This document shows positions 36,681-43,494 of a stretch of DNA of 43,588 nucleotides, in pieces (position 1 is the first letter of the stretch; each line of letters opens with the position of its first letter). The position numbers and the translations under genes were made by a program. The stretch is from Woeseiaceae bacterium (lineage in GTDB: Bacteria > Pseudomonadota > Gammaproteobacteria > Steroidobacterales > Woeseiaceae): positions 1 through 43,588 of the forward strand of contig JAJFKR010000025.1 of NCBI GenBank assembly GCA_021773095.1, read 5' to 3'. The notes under the pieces are model-generated. The model saw only the letters and a list, made by a program, of their open reading frames with translations, searched no databases and had not been told where the DNA came from.

Positions 36681-37879
36681 GTCTTGTTAGAGAGCCCGTT
36701 CACCAGGGGCGATTGAAAACGCCGTTTTACCCACGCGTCGAAAAGCTCGACACCGTTAATCAGTGGCACGAGTGGAAAGGGTATTCGAGTCCTGACGCAT
36801 TGTATTGCTCCGAAATGGAATACTTCGCCATTCGCAACGGCACGGCCGTATTTGATCTCTCGCCGATGACCAAGTACCGGATCACAGGTCCCGATGCACT
36901 CGACTTCCTGAACCGACTGGTGACCCGTGACATGGCGAAGGTTAAGCCGGGCCGAGTGGCTTATGCCGTGTGGTGCGATGATCAGGGTCAGGTGATAGAC
37001 GACGGAACGATTTTCCATCTGCGCGAGGGCGAGTACCGGCTTTGCTCGCAGCAGCGCCATTTCGCGTGGTTCCAGGCAGCCGCAATCGGCTTCGATGTGT
37101 CGATCGTTCACGAAACGGAGGACATCGCGGCGCTGGCGGTTCAGGGCCCGACATCATTCAGCGTACTCAATAACATGGGCATTCAAGGACTCGATGCGCT
37201 GAGGCCCTTCGGTCTGATGCACGTCGATTTTCAGGGCGCGGAGATGATGGTGTCGCGTACAGGTTTTACGGCAGATCTGGGTTACGAGCTATGGATGGAT
37301 CCGGTTAAAGCGCTGGACCTCTGGGACGCGTTGTTCGAAGCCGGCAAGCTGCACAAGATTCGAGCGATCGGAACAGAGGCACTGGAGCTGGCGCGTATCG
37401 AAGCGGGATATCTTGCACCGTATGAGGAGTTTTTGCCGGCCGACGAAACCATTCGTACAGGGCGATCCCGATCACCGTTCGAGCTCGGTCTGGGCTGGCT
37501 GGTTGACTTCAAGAAACCCAATTTCAATGGTCGTCGCGCGCTGGCTGAAGAAAAGCGCAATGGTTCGAAATGGCAGCTGGTAAAGCTTGATATTGACGGC
37601 AACAAGGCCGCGCATCATTCCTACATCTTCGCTAAGGAAAAGGGCAATAAAGATGAAATCGGGTTTGTGACGTCTGCCGCATGGTCGCCGGTGTGCAAAC
37701 AAAATATCGCTATAGGCACGGTGCTGGCACCGCACGGCAAGCCGGGTGATACGGTTTGGGTTGAGGTTTACTATCAACGCGAGATGCACTGGAATCGCGC
37801 CATGGCGAAAGCGAGGATCGTCGACAAGCCGTTCTGGTTCCCGCCACGGCGAGGGGCAACGCCACCGGGCCCTTATTAG
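36677..37879 (+). CDS. GcvT/DmdA-like aminomethyltransferase family protein
   Basis: 400 residues, GcvT fold throughout. Recognisable pieces: FDLSPMTKYRITGPDALDFLNRLVTRDM, VWCDDQGQVIDDGTIFHL, a segment VQGPTSFSVLNN, RTGFTADLGYELWM, IGTEALELARIEAGYL and the C-terminal barrel ending in a KARIVDKPFWFPP stretch. Family members move a methyl or methylene group to tetrahydrofolate (glycine cleavage T-protein, DMSP demethylase DmdA, sarcosine dehydrogenase). It is not the housekeeping gcvT because no gcvH or gcvP is near. Donor unknown. Confidence 0.85.
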   Translation: MSLVREPVHQGRLKTPFYPRVEKLDTVNQWHEWKGYSSPDALYCSEMEYFAIRNGTAVFDLSPMTKYRITGPDALDFLNRLVTRDMAKVKPGRVAYAVWCDDQGQVIDDGTIFHLREGEYRLCSQQRHFAWFQAAAIGFDVSIVHETEDIAALAVQGPTSFSVLNNMGIQGLDALRPFGLMHVDFQGAEMMVSRTGFTADLGYELWMDPVKALDLWDALFEAGKLHKIRAIGTEALELARIEAGYLAPYEEFLPADETIRTGRSRSPFELGLGWLVDFKKPNFNGRRALAEEKRNGSKWQLVKLDIDGNKAAHHSYIFAKEKGNKDEIGFVTSAAWSPVCKQNIAIGTVLAPHGKPGDTVWVEVYYQREMHWNRAMAKARIVDKPFWFPPRRGATPPGPY

Positions 37880-37888
37880 CAGGTACTA

Positions 37889-38818
37889 ATGCGGACGCAA
37901 GATTCAACTTTTATCCGCCTCCTGGAGCGCGATCAGCCGCTACTACTCGACGGCGGTCTGGCGACTCAACTGGAGAAACAGGGCTGTGATATCGGCCATG
38001 AGCTCTGGTCGGCGTCTTTGCTGCAATCGAATCCTGAAGCGATTGTCGTTGCACACCTTGCCTATCTGGCAGCTGGTGCCGAATGCCTGGCGACGGCCAG
38101 CTACCAGGCGAGTCGTGAGGGCTTTGGAAAACACGGACTGTCGGTCGCCGAAGCCGATGCCTTGATGTTGTTATCGGTTGTGCTGGCGAAGCGAGCCCGC
38201 AAAGAGGCGGGCTCTGACGTTGCAATCGCAGCAAGTCTTGGCCCTTATGGCGCGATGTTGCACGATGGCTCCGAATACTCCGGTAACTACAGTGTTTCAG
38301 CGCAGGTGCTGCGCGACTTTCATAGTGCCCGGCTCAAATTATTTGATAGCGCCGGTGCAGACGTCATTGCTCTCGAGACCATTCCTTCCCGTCAGGAAGC
38401 AGAGGTTCTTGCCGAGTTGCTGCTCGAATGCGAAACACCGTCCTGGATCAGTTTCTCCTGCCGTAACGAGCGGCAAATCTGCGATGGCACGAACCTGGCC
38501 GAGGTGGCCAGTCTGTTTGTGGATCACCCAACGGTTGTCGCCGTTGGCATCAACTGCACGCCACCACAGTACGCGCCGGCCTTAGTTCGTGAGTTGCGTG
38601 CCGCAACGCCGGACAAGTTTGTCATGTCGTATCCGAATTCGGGTGAGACTTACAATGTTGCGGGCAACCGCTGGTCAGGCGCGGTCACGCCCGGTGATTG
38701 CGCGGTGGTCGCTGGTGAATTGATCGGCGCGGGCGCAAAAATTGTTGGCGGCTGTTGTCGTATGGGCCCGGAACACATCAGCGCAATTGCGTCGCTGATC
38801 AGCGATTCTTATCGATAA
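37889..38818 (+). CDS. mmuM: homocysteine S-methyltransferase family protein
   Basis: 309 residues, MmuM length. LLLDGGLATQLEKQG at the N-terminus, ATASYQAS, LETIPSRQEAE, and the zinc-binding Cys motifs GINCT and GGCCRMGP. These enzymes transfer a methyl group from S-methylmethionine, dimethylsulfide-type or betaine-type donors to homocysteine, giving methionine. As last gene of the operon it would capture the methyl group released upstream. Its 3' end overlaps a truncated HAD-gene remnant on the other strand. Symbol by family resemblance only. Confidence 0.85.
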   Translation: MRTQDSTFIRLLERDQPLLLDGGLATQLEKQGCDIGHELWSASLLQSNPEAIVVAHLAYLAAGAECLATASYQASREGFGKHGLSVAEADALMLLSVVLAKRARKEAGSDVAIAASLGPYGAMLHDGSEYSGNYSVSAQVLRDFHSARLKLFDSAGADVIALETIPSRQEAEVLAELLLECETPSWISFSCRNERQICDGTNLAEVASLFVDHPTVVAVGINCTPPQYAPALVRELRAATPDKFVMSYPNSGETYNVAGNRWSGAVTPGDCAVVAGELIGAGAKIVGGCCRMGPEHISAIASLISDSYR

Positions 38819-38930
38819 TAATGTCCGGAAGATCGGAGAGCGTGTCGAGCGCGTACAAAATGCATTGCGTAATGCCCTCGAATGGATCGGTTAGAGTCCC
38901 GTCGAGGTCGAAGTAGACGTGGGTTGTCAC
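38799..38930 (-). pseudogene. HAD-family phosphatase (phosphoglycolate phosphatase-like), 3'-truncated remnant
   Basis: A 43-codon minus-strand reading frame beginning GTG at 38930, directly overlapping the stop of the SWIM-type gene (TAGTG). It encodes VYFDLDGTLTDPFEGITQCI, the N-terminal nucleophile motif DxDGT of HAD phosphatases, then loses similarity and stops inside the end of the homocysteine methyltransferase gene. Intact relatives have about 210-230 residues. All later HAD motifs are missing, so the protein cannot be active. The truncation marks a rearrangement junction close to 38.82 kb. Confidence 0.75.
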
Positions 38931-39247
38931 TAGCTGTTCATTGCCTTTGCGAGTTTCTTTTTGGCGGCAGCCAGTGATTCTTTTGTCACGACCGGTTCGT
39001 CAGCCACGGCACGCATTTCATGTAGTGCCGCTTCAACGTCGGTTCCGGCCAACCACCCGACAACGGTTGCTACTTTATTTTTGTCATCGTCAACAACCGC
39101 GTCAGCATCACCGTCCAGGATGGCGATACGATGTTTGCAGGAGTTACCAAAGCTGCCAGCAGGGCAGGTACAAAGTGCTGTCAGGCTTGCGCCATCTTTG
39201 ATGAAGGTCATCTCGTACGGATCGGGGGATGAGCCTGTGACTTGCAT
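38930..39247 (-). CDS. small SWIM-type zinc-finger-like protein
   Basis: 105 residues from ATG 39247, chosen because GGAAGAG lies 6 nt upstream; ATG 39262 is in frame but has no such site. The centre has a SWIM-like pattern, ALCTCPAGSFGNSCKHRIAIL (CxC, then CxH), following two beta strands. The C-terminus is a Lys/Ala-rich helix (SLAAAKKKLAKAMNS). SWIM domains bind DNA or protein; function unknown. The truncated HAD gene follows with overlapping stop and start. Confidence 0.65.
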   Translation of the reverse strand: MQVTGSSPDPYEMTFIKDGASLTALCTCPAGSFGNSCKHRIAILDGDADAVVDDDKNKVATVVGWLAGTDVEAALHEMRAVADEPVVTKESLAAAKKKLAKAMNS

Positions 39248-39296
39248 TGTTATCTCTTCCATTGGATACCCGGTGTGCTCAGTGTGGACTTAGGCG

Positions 39297-39719
39297 CTAT
39301 GGCAAATTCAGCCGAATCAGAACGTGCCCCGTTTGTTCATGAACGTATTCGTGGTCGAAAACAAAACCGTAGCGATCGTAGAAACGACGACCGATTACGT
39401 TTTCCTTGAAAACATCGAGGAAAATAGTTTCGCGCAAGGTTGCCGCGTGATCCATTAACGCCCGTCCTGCACCTTGTCCTTGTGAGTCGGGATGAACAAA
39501 TATCGCACCTACCTCGTCGCCGATCAAAGCAACAAACCCAATGACGGTATTGTCAGCCTCAAACACCCAGGTTTCAGCGTTGGGTATATAGACGTTCCGA
39601 ATATTGTCCGGTTCTCCGGCGAGAAAATCCGCAGGCAGAAATGATGTAGCGATTTCGCTGGCCGCACGCCAGATCTCGATCAGCGTCTCCAGATCTTTCG
39701 TTTCATATTGTCGAATCAT
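39297..39719 (-). CDS. GNAT family N-acetyltransferase
   Basis: 140 residues, one GNAT domain. Motif A is GAIFVHPDSQGQGAGRALMDHA (acetyl-CoA pyrophosphate loop QGQGAG), followed by IFLDVFKENVIGRRFYDRYGF, the typical C-terminal half. The acceptor cannot be inferred. It lies between two unrelated minus-strand genes near the end of the integron array. I see no attC on either side, so it is not clearly a cassette. Confidence 0.85.
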   Translation of the reverse strand: MIRQYETKDLETLIEIWRAASEIATSFLPADFLAGEPDNIRNVYIPNAETWVFEADNTVIGFVALIGDEVGAIFVHPDSQGQGAGRALMDHAATLRETIFLDVFKENVIGRRFYDRYGFVFDHEYVHEQTGHVLIRLNLP

Positions 39720-39739
39720 TTGTTCTCAGGCCTTGCTCG

Positions 39740-40393
39740 CTAACGACGTTTTGTATCCAGCCAATACGCGACCGCGGCAAACACGAAATAGGATGCGAGG
39801 GCGGATATTGCCATAACCACCTTACTGTCACCCTGAAAGGGGCCGAAGATGTTTGCGATGTTAGCCAGGAGCAAGAAAATCACGAAGACGGTCATGCCGT
39901 ACTTTCCCACTGCTGTCATCGGAGACGTTGATCGGAGGTATACCCAAAGGGCCGCTAGCAGAATTACGGCTTCCAGAGCGTAAGTCGCTATAGCGTTATT
40001 CCAAAGCCCGAAACCCAACTTGACTGAAGTATCACTCCAGAGCGGCAGATCCGGCGTGTGCACCATCAAATCCAGTAACCAGTGTGAAAAAACGGCCAGA
40101 GCGACGACGATTGCCACCGATTGCTTCTTCACCACTACCCACCGGAACAGCCCATAGGCTGCAATGGCCCAGAGTGTGGATGCCACGAGACTGTGCGTAA
40201 ACGGCATGTATTCCAATTCGAAATGAGTGGACTGCGTAAAACTTTCAACGATGTTTACTCGCTCAATACCCAACAAGACAAGCGGAAAAAACAGGATATC
40301 GACGAACTGAACCGCCAGGAACAATACCCCGAGCGACACTCTGTTTTCGAACCTTTTAAGCGCCAGGCTTGCAGCGTAGTGACCGACGAACAT
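39740..40393 (-). CDS. polytopic membrane protein (YdjM/DUF457-like)
   Basis: 217 residues with about six helices. Conserved polar residues sit in or near the membrane: GHYAASLALKR, QFVDILFF, MPFTHSLVAST and FSHWLLDLMVHTPDLPLW, a pattern like the membrane-bound metal-dependent hydrolase family. Function uncertain. It lies just beyond the degenerate last attC of the array and has no attC of its own, so it may be the first chromosomal gene after the integron or a former terminal cassette. Confidence 0.7.
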   Translation of the reverse strand: MFVGHYAASLALKRFENRVSLGVLFLAVQFVDILFFPLVLLGIERVNIVESFTQSTHFELEYMPFTHSLVASTLWAIAAYGLFRWVVVKKQSVAIVVALAVFSHWLLDLMVHTPDLPLWSDTSVKLGFGLWNNAIATYALEAVILLAALWVYLRSTSPMTAVGKYGMTVFVIFLLLANIANIFGPFQGDSKVVMAISALASYFVFAAVAYWLDTKRR

Positions 40394-40436
40394 GGCAGAC
40401 CCCTTTATTTACCTTATTGTCTTCGCTCAATAGTGG

Positions 40437-40473
40437 CGGCGGCTTCGCGGACGCAAGAAATGCATTGTTAGGT
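40437..40473 (-). repeat. degenerate attC remnant at the distal end of the array
   Basis: CGGCGGCTTCGCGGACGCAAG followed by GCATTGTTAGGT keeps the R'' side (GTTAGGT) and part of the central hairpin seen in the other sites, but the outer R' half (consensus GCCTAACGTTTAAGCTAAC) is missing to the left. Confidence 0.6.
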
Positions 40474-40848
40474 GTCACTTCGCACGGGCCTAAACTGGTT
40501 ATTCGGCCCGGGTGTTAGGTAAACGATCTGACTTGGTTCGATGATATCAACGCGGTGCCACATTCCTTTTGGAACTACCAAACCGTCTCCAGGCCCTACA
40601 TCGGCGTCCTGTTCATCGTCGTCAAGAAAGATAACTTTGACTCTGCCAGATATGAGATAGAGGATTTCGTCACCGTCGGGGTGCATCTCGCCACCGTGTG
40701 GTGAATTCTCGGACATCTTCGCCACGCCGAAAGTTACTCCGGAAAACGGAACCGGCGGGTCCGGCCTTTCTGGCATTTTCGACGCGGTGAGGTCGTCATC
40801 AAGTCCGACTATATGCGCCGAGGGATCAAAGAATGTCGGTTTGACCAT
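40468..40848 (-). CDS. cupin domain protein (integron cassette)
   Basis: 126 residues. Cupin motif 1 HPDGDEILYLISG with preceding HGGEMH and motif 2 GDGLVVPKGMWHRVD, so the metal-ligand histidines and glutamate are present. It is related in type, but not closely in sequence, to the cupin at 1284-1652. The TAA stop overlaps the R'' core of the attC remnant, which is usual in compact cassettes. Function unknown; sugar epimerase-like or stress-related cupins are common cassette cargo. Confidence 0.8.
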   Translation of the reverse strand: MVKPTFFDPSAHIVGLDDDLTASKMPERPDPPVPFSGVTFGVAKMSENSPHGGEMHPDGDEILYLISGRVKVIFLDDDEQDADVGPGDGLVVPKGMWHRVDIIEPSQIVYLTPGPNNQFRPVRSDT

Positions 40849-40886
40849 GGTACTCCCTCAAGACTTATGGAAATGGTGATGCTGAC

Positions 40887-40983
40887 GCCTAACGTTTAAG
40901 CTAACTTGAAACCCAGCGTACGGCGGCATTCTTGCGGATGCAAGAATGATGACGGGAGTGGTTTGCAAGACGCATTGTTAGAA
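40887..40983 (-). repeat. attC site A
   Basis: 97 bp from GCCTAAC to GTTAGAA, with imperfect dyad symmetry, inner arms AGCTAAC/GTTTGCA and central hairpin ATTCTTGC-GGAT-GCAAGAAT. It lies directly downstream of the NYN cassette gene. Confidence 0.88.
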
Positions 40984-40988
40984 GGCTG

Positions 40989-41621
40989 CTACCTCGGAGG
41001 TTCATACGGCCGTGGTCTAGTAGCAATCAAAACCCCATCTGGCCCCACAAGTGTCTCCGGCAACAATGAGGTTTGCAGATGGGATGATTTGATTTTCTTC
41101 GCGCACTTTAGTCCACCGGCAGCGTTAACGAGCGCCCAACTATGATTACGCCCTACGGGCGTCAGAACACGCACCTGCTTTTTCGGAAATCGCTCTAGTA
41201 CCATTCGAATCGGTGGAGCAAGATCTGAATCAGCCGAAATAAGCAGCGCTCTATCGAACCGATCGTTATATGCATCATCGAGCATTTGGAGCGCAATATT
41301 TACATCGGTCTCTTTTTCCTCGTGGGTTTTCCATCGAGCTTTGCAGCTATGACAACCTCGGCTTTTTTCTTTGAATTGGCCGAGAATCGGAATGACGCCT
41401 GTGGCTTCCAGAGCTGCGACATACTCTCGATGTCTGCGATATGCGTCCGGGCGCCAGGTCGCATAAGCGCTGAAATAGAATACGCCCTCCAGCGAAAAAT
41501 GGGACTTCGGAGCGAATACCTCGCACAACGAGCGAAGATCGAGCCACTGCTGATGCCGTTGGCCAGATTCTTTTACGGCATGGTACAAATTGAAGCCGTC
41601 TATGTACGCATTGACTCGAAT
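40989..41621 (-). CDS. NYN domain protein (integron cassette), start uncertain
   Basis: About 210 residues. NYN domain with DKRxDVN-like core KETDVNIALQMLDDAYNDRFDRALLISADSDL and a CHSCKARW pair of cysteines. The first catalytic Asp lies in AYIDGFNLYHAVKE, but the first standard start (TTG 41588) falls after it. No ATG, GTG or TTG exists between that TTG and the in-frame stop near 41684. I give the ATT at 41621 as a possible start; a CTG at 41633 is another. Either a rare start is used or the gene is damaged at its 5' end. Probable RNase. Confidence 0.7.
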   Translation of the reverse strand: MRVNAYIDGFNLYHAVKESGQRHQQWLDLRSLCEVFAPKSHFSLEGVFYFSAYATWRPDAYRRHREYVAALEATGVIPILGQFKEKSRGCHSCKARWKTHEEKETDVNIALQMLDDAYNDRFDRALLISADSDLAPPIRMVLERFPKKQVRVLTPVGRNHSWALVNAAGGLKCAKKIKSSHLQTSLLPETLVGPDGVLIATRPRPYEPPR

Positions 41622-41779
41622 TATTGGCCCCAGAAATGAAAATGCCCGCAGACCGGGGCCTACAGGCGCCGCGAAGCCGAACTACGCGGGATGAATGACT
41701 GTATTCTACGCCTGATCACCTGCGTGGGGCAAGGTCGAAATATTGCTCGAAATCACAAATTTGCGACGATCTTTCTAGG

Positions 41780-41880
41780 TTCTAACGTTTAAGCTAACTT
41801 GCGCCTAGCATAAGGCGAGAAACTTGCGTCAGCAAGTTCACGCCTGGAGTCGGAGCGGCAAGTGCAGCGCATTGTTAGTG
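41780..41880 (-). repeat. attC site B (divergent)
   Basis: 101 bp from TTCTAAC to GTTAGTG. It shares the outer arms CTAACGTTTAAGCTAACTTG and AGTGCAGCGCATTGTTAG with the other sites but has a different centre (AACTTGCG-TCAG-CAAGTT stem), as expected if only the folded shape is selected. Confidence 0.85.
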
Positions 41881-42286
41881 AGCGTGTTGGCATTCTCGAA
41901 GCTGCACGGACTCGAAGACTCGAAACCCGGCTTGGAAGATGCTGGATGAGCGGCCGGGGACGGTGCTCTCTCAACCAAGACCACCGCTTGCCGACACAAA
42001 ATGTTTGAATCTTGCGCACCGGTGAAAATAAGATATTGGTCGCTACTGCCGCAGTTCTTTGCGACTGCCAAGACCCGGTTGCGGCGGCCAACAAACGCGT
42101 GTGGCAAAGCTGTTGAGAAAGACAAGATGGAAGGAATATTGTCGCGCTAGCAGATGCCAGCAAAGGTCAAAGAGGGCTTCAACAAATATTGTGGCGGTGT
42201 TTCCGACTCAAATCATCGGCGAAAAACCGAGAATGCCTGCAATCATTCACTCTCCGCACTCAATTTTCGTGAATGGCCGGAACGCA
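41881..42286. other. integron cassette without a convincing ORF
   Basis: 406 bp between attC B and attC C. The longest minus-strand frames (from 42125 and 42163) run into attC B, begin with poor starts and have low-complexity, frame-shadow-like composition. A plus-strand frame (42059-42292) ends inside attC C. I see no protein family. It may carry a promoter, a small RNA, a very diverged gene or be a decayed cassette. Confidence 0.5.
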
Positions 42287-42382
42287 CACTAACGTTTAAG
42301 CTAACTTGAAACCCAGCGTACGGCGGCATTCTTGCGGATGCAAGAATGGTGACGGGAGTGGTTTGCAAGTGCATTGTTAGGC
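42287..42382 (-). repeat. attC site C
   Basis: 96 bp from CACTAAC to GTTAGGC; nearly identical to site A over the central 80 bp, with one change in the loop-flanking AGAATGGTGACGG and a shorter right arm (TGCATTGTTAGG). Confidence 0.88.
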
Positions 42383-42395
42383 TGCGGTGCGCAAT

Positions 42396-42752
42396 TCATT
42401 GATCTGGACTCTTTGAGTCACCAACAACTCTCAATCTCTCAAACCAATATTCGACAATAGCTGCAACAACGGCAATACCGGCGATCTTAAATTTGTTGGT
42501 CGTATCGAAACCACTGAATGAAAACCAAATAATCCCAGGTATGAGCAATATCATCGCCAACCGGTGACGCGACTTAGTGGCCCCAGTTAGGTCAAGAACT
42601 GCCCGGCATTCCGGACAATCGAAGGCTTTTCGGTAGCGTCTAGATGGCTTGTGAAATAACGGCAGGCGCCATCCACAGCTGTCGCAGCGCGCACCAAAGG
42701 AAAAAGTTGTTTGATAAGGTCTGTGTTCCGAACGTGACTCTACATCAGTCAT
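42396..42752 (-). CDS. zinc-ribbon membrane protein (integron cassette)
   Basis: 118 residues. Two CxxC knuckles (CDSCGW near residue 23 and CPECRA near 46) form a zinc ribbon, followed by two hydrophobic helices (about 65-80 and 87-103) and a charged tail. Function unknown. The gene fits tightly between two attC sites (8 bp from site D to the start codon), the normal geometry for a cassette gene. Confidence 0.65.
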   Translation of the reverse strand: MTDVESRSEHRPYQTTFSFGARCDSCGWRLPLFHKPSRRYRKAFDCPECRAVLDLTGATKSRHRLAMILLIPGIIWFSFSGFDTTNKFKIAGIAVVAAIVEYWFERLRVVGDSKSPDQ

Positions 42753-42759
42753 TAGCGCT

Positions 42760-42860
42760 GCCTAACGTTTAAGCTAACTTGAAACCCAGCGTACGGCGGC
42801 ATTCTTGCGGATGCAAGAATGATGACGGGAGTGGTTTGCAAGTGCAGCGCAATGTTAGGT
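42760..42860 (-). repeat. attC site D
   Basis: 101 bp from GCCTAAC to GTTAGGT; nearly identical to site A, with the right arm in the longer form AGTGCAGCGCAATGTTAG. Confidence 0.88.
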
Positions 42861-42885
42861 TGCAATGCTCCTGAGGTTCCACTCC

Positions 42886-43401
42886 CTAATAAGGTTCAGC
42901 CAGCGGAAGAATGACCACTCCAGTGTCTTCTCCCACCTGTAACGTTATCTCAACAGTATCTCGGCCCCAATGGTAGCGAGTCTTGCCGTCCCTCTGATAC
43001 TCAATTCGATATCGTTTACCGAGCTCAATGCGGATCACGATATAGTCTTTCAGGTAGTCAGCTATCGGTGTCGCTGGACTGTCCGGAGTTCGGTGCATTC
43101 CGTGTGTCACCCGCAGCGTTCCCAGCTCTAGATCACGTAGCTTCGCCAGGTTGGCTTCACTCAGCGTTTTGGGAGTTCCGCCGATTGCGACACGGAAGAT
43201 CTTGGCATCGTCTGTTTCCGGATCCAAAGCGATTTCAAGTTCTATCGAATAATGTGGGGCTGGCAATGTTCCAGATATCGCGAGTTGATGCTGATGAACG
43301 AGCATATCTTCAAAACCGTATGCGCCGAGAGACGTCAATAGCAAGAAGTACGTTACCGATAAACGGATAGCGGTTGATGCTCTTTTTGAGAGTGCTCCCA
43401 T
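42886..43401 (-). CDS. secreted protein (integron cassette)
   Basis: 171 residues from ATG 43401 (MGALSKRASTAIRLSV), which begins with a signal peptide (cut near AYG-FED). The frame stays open to 43560, but that extension crosses attC E and the insertion-sequence end and is not coding. The mature part is beta-rich (HYSIELEIALDPETDDAKIFRVAIGG, later RYRIEYQRDGKTRYHWG). No family recognised. The start codon lies 6 bp from attC E and the stop 26 bp from attC D. Confidence 0.65.
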   Translation of the reverse strand: MGALSKRASTAIRLSVTYFLLLTSLGAYGFEDMLVHQHQLAISGTLPAPHYSIELEIALDPETDDAKIFRVAIGGTPKTLSEANLAKLRDLELGTLRVTHGMHRTPDSPATPIADYLKDYIVIRIELGKRYRIEYQRDGKTRYHWGRDTVEITLQVGEDTGVVILPLAEPY

Positions 43402-43406
43402 TGCGA

Positions 43407-43494
43407 ACCTAACGTTTAAGCTAACTTGAAACTCAGCGTACGGCGGGATTCTTGCGGATGCAAGAATGATGACGGGAGTGGTTTGCAAGTGCAG
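43407..43494 (-). repeat. attC site E, interrupted
   Basis: Matches sites A, C and D from ACCTAAC up to GTTTGCAAGTGCAG, then similarity stops where the others continue CGCAATGTTAG. The missing R'' end should lie on the far side of the inserted element. Confidence 0.8.

Larger units (their letters stand above)
40437..43494 (-). mobile_element. distal part of a chromosomal integron cassette array
   Basis: Five complete cassette slots read leftward. Each minus-strand gene is followed by an attC about 96-101 bp long whose sequence is almost the same from site to site, as in sedentary chromosomal integrons. In ORF orientation each site ends AAGTTAGCTTAAACGTTAG with a central hairpin ATTCTTGC-ATCC-GCAAGAAT. 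Cassettes from right to left: secreted protein, zinc-ribbon membrane protein, ORF-less cassette, NYN protein, cupin. No integrase is visible; it should lie beyond the right edge. Confidence 0.85.

Noticed and set aside
36677..37879. Housekeeping glycine cleavage T-protein (gcvT).
   Set aside because: No gcvH or gcvP nearby and the operon context is different; called GcvT/DmdA-like instead.
39740..39746. GCTAACG near 39740 as another cassette boundary.
   Set aside because: It does not fit the R' core and no partner arm or hairpin lies within 150 bp.
41789..42163. Minus-strand ORFs at 41838-42125 and 41789-42163 as cassette genes.
   Set aside because: They run into attC B, have no family resemblance and poor starts; left as an ORF-less cassette.
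40887..43494. Regularly repeated ~90-bp near-identical units could suggest a CRISPR array or transposon repeats.
   Set aside because: Units are 96-101 bp, spaced 400-800 bp apart with genes between, have CTAAC/GTTAG ends and internal dyads: attC sites.
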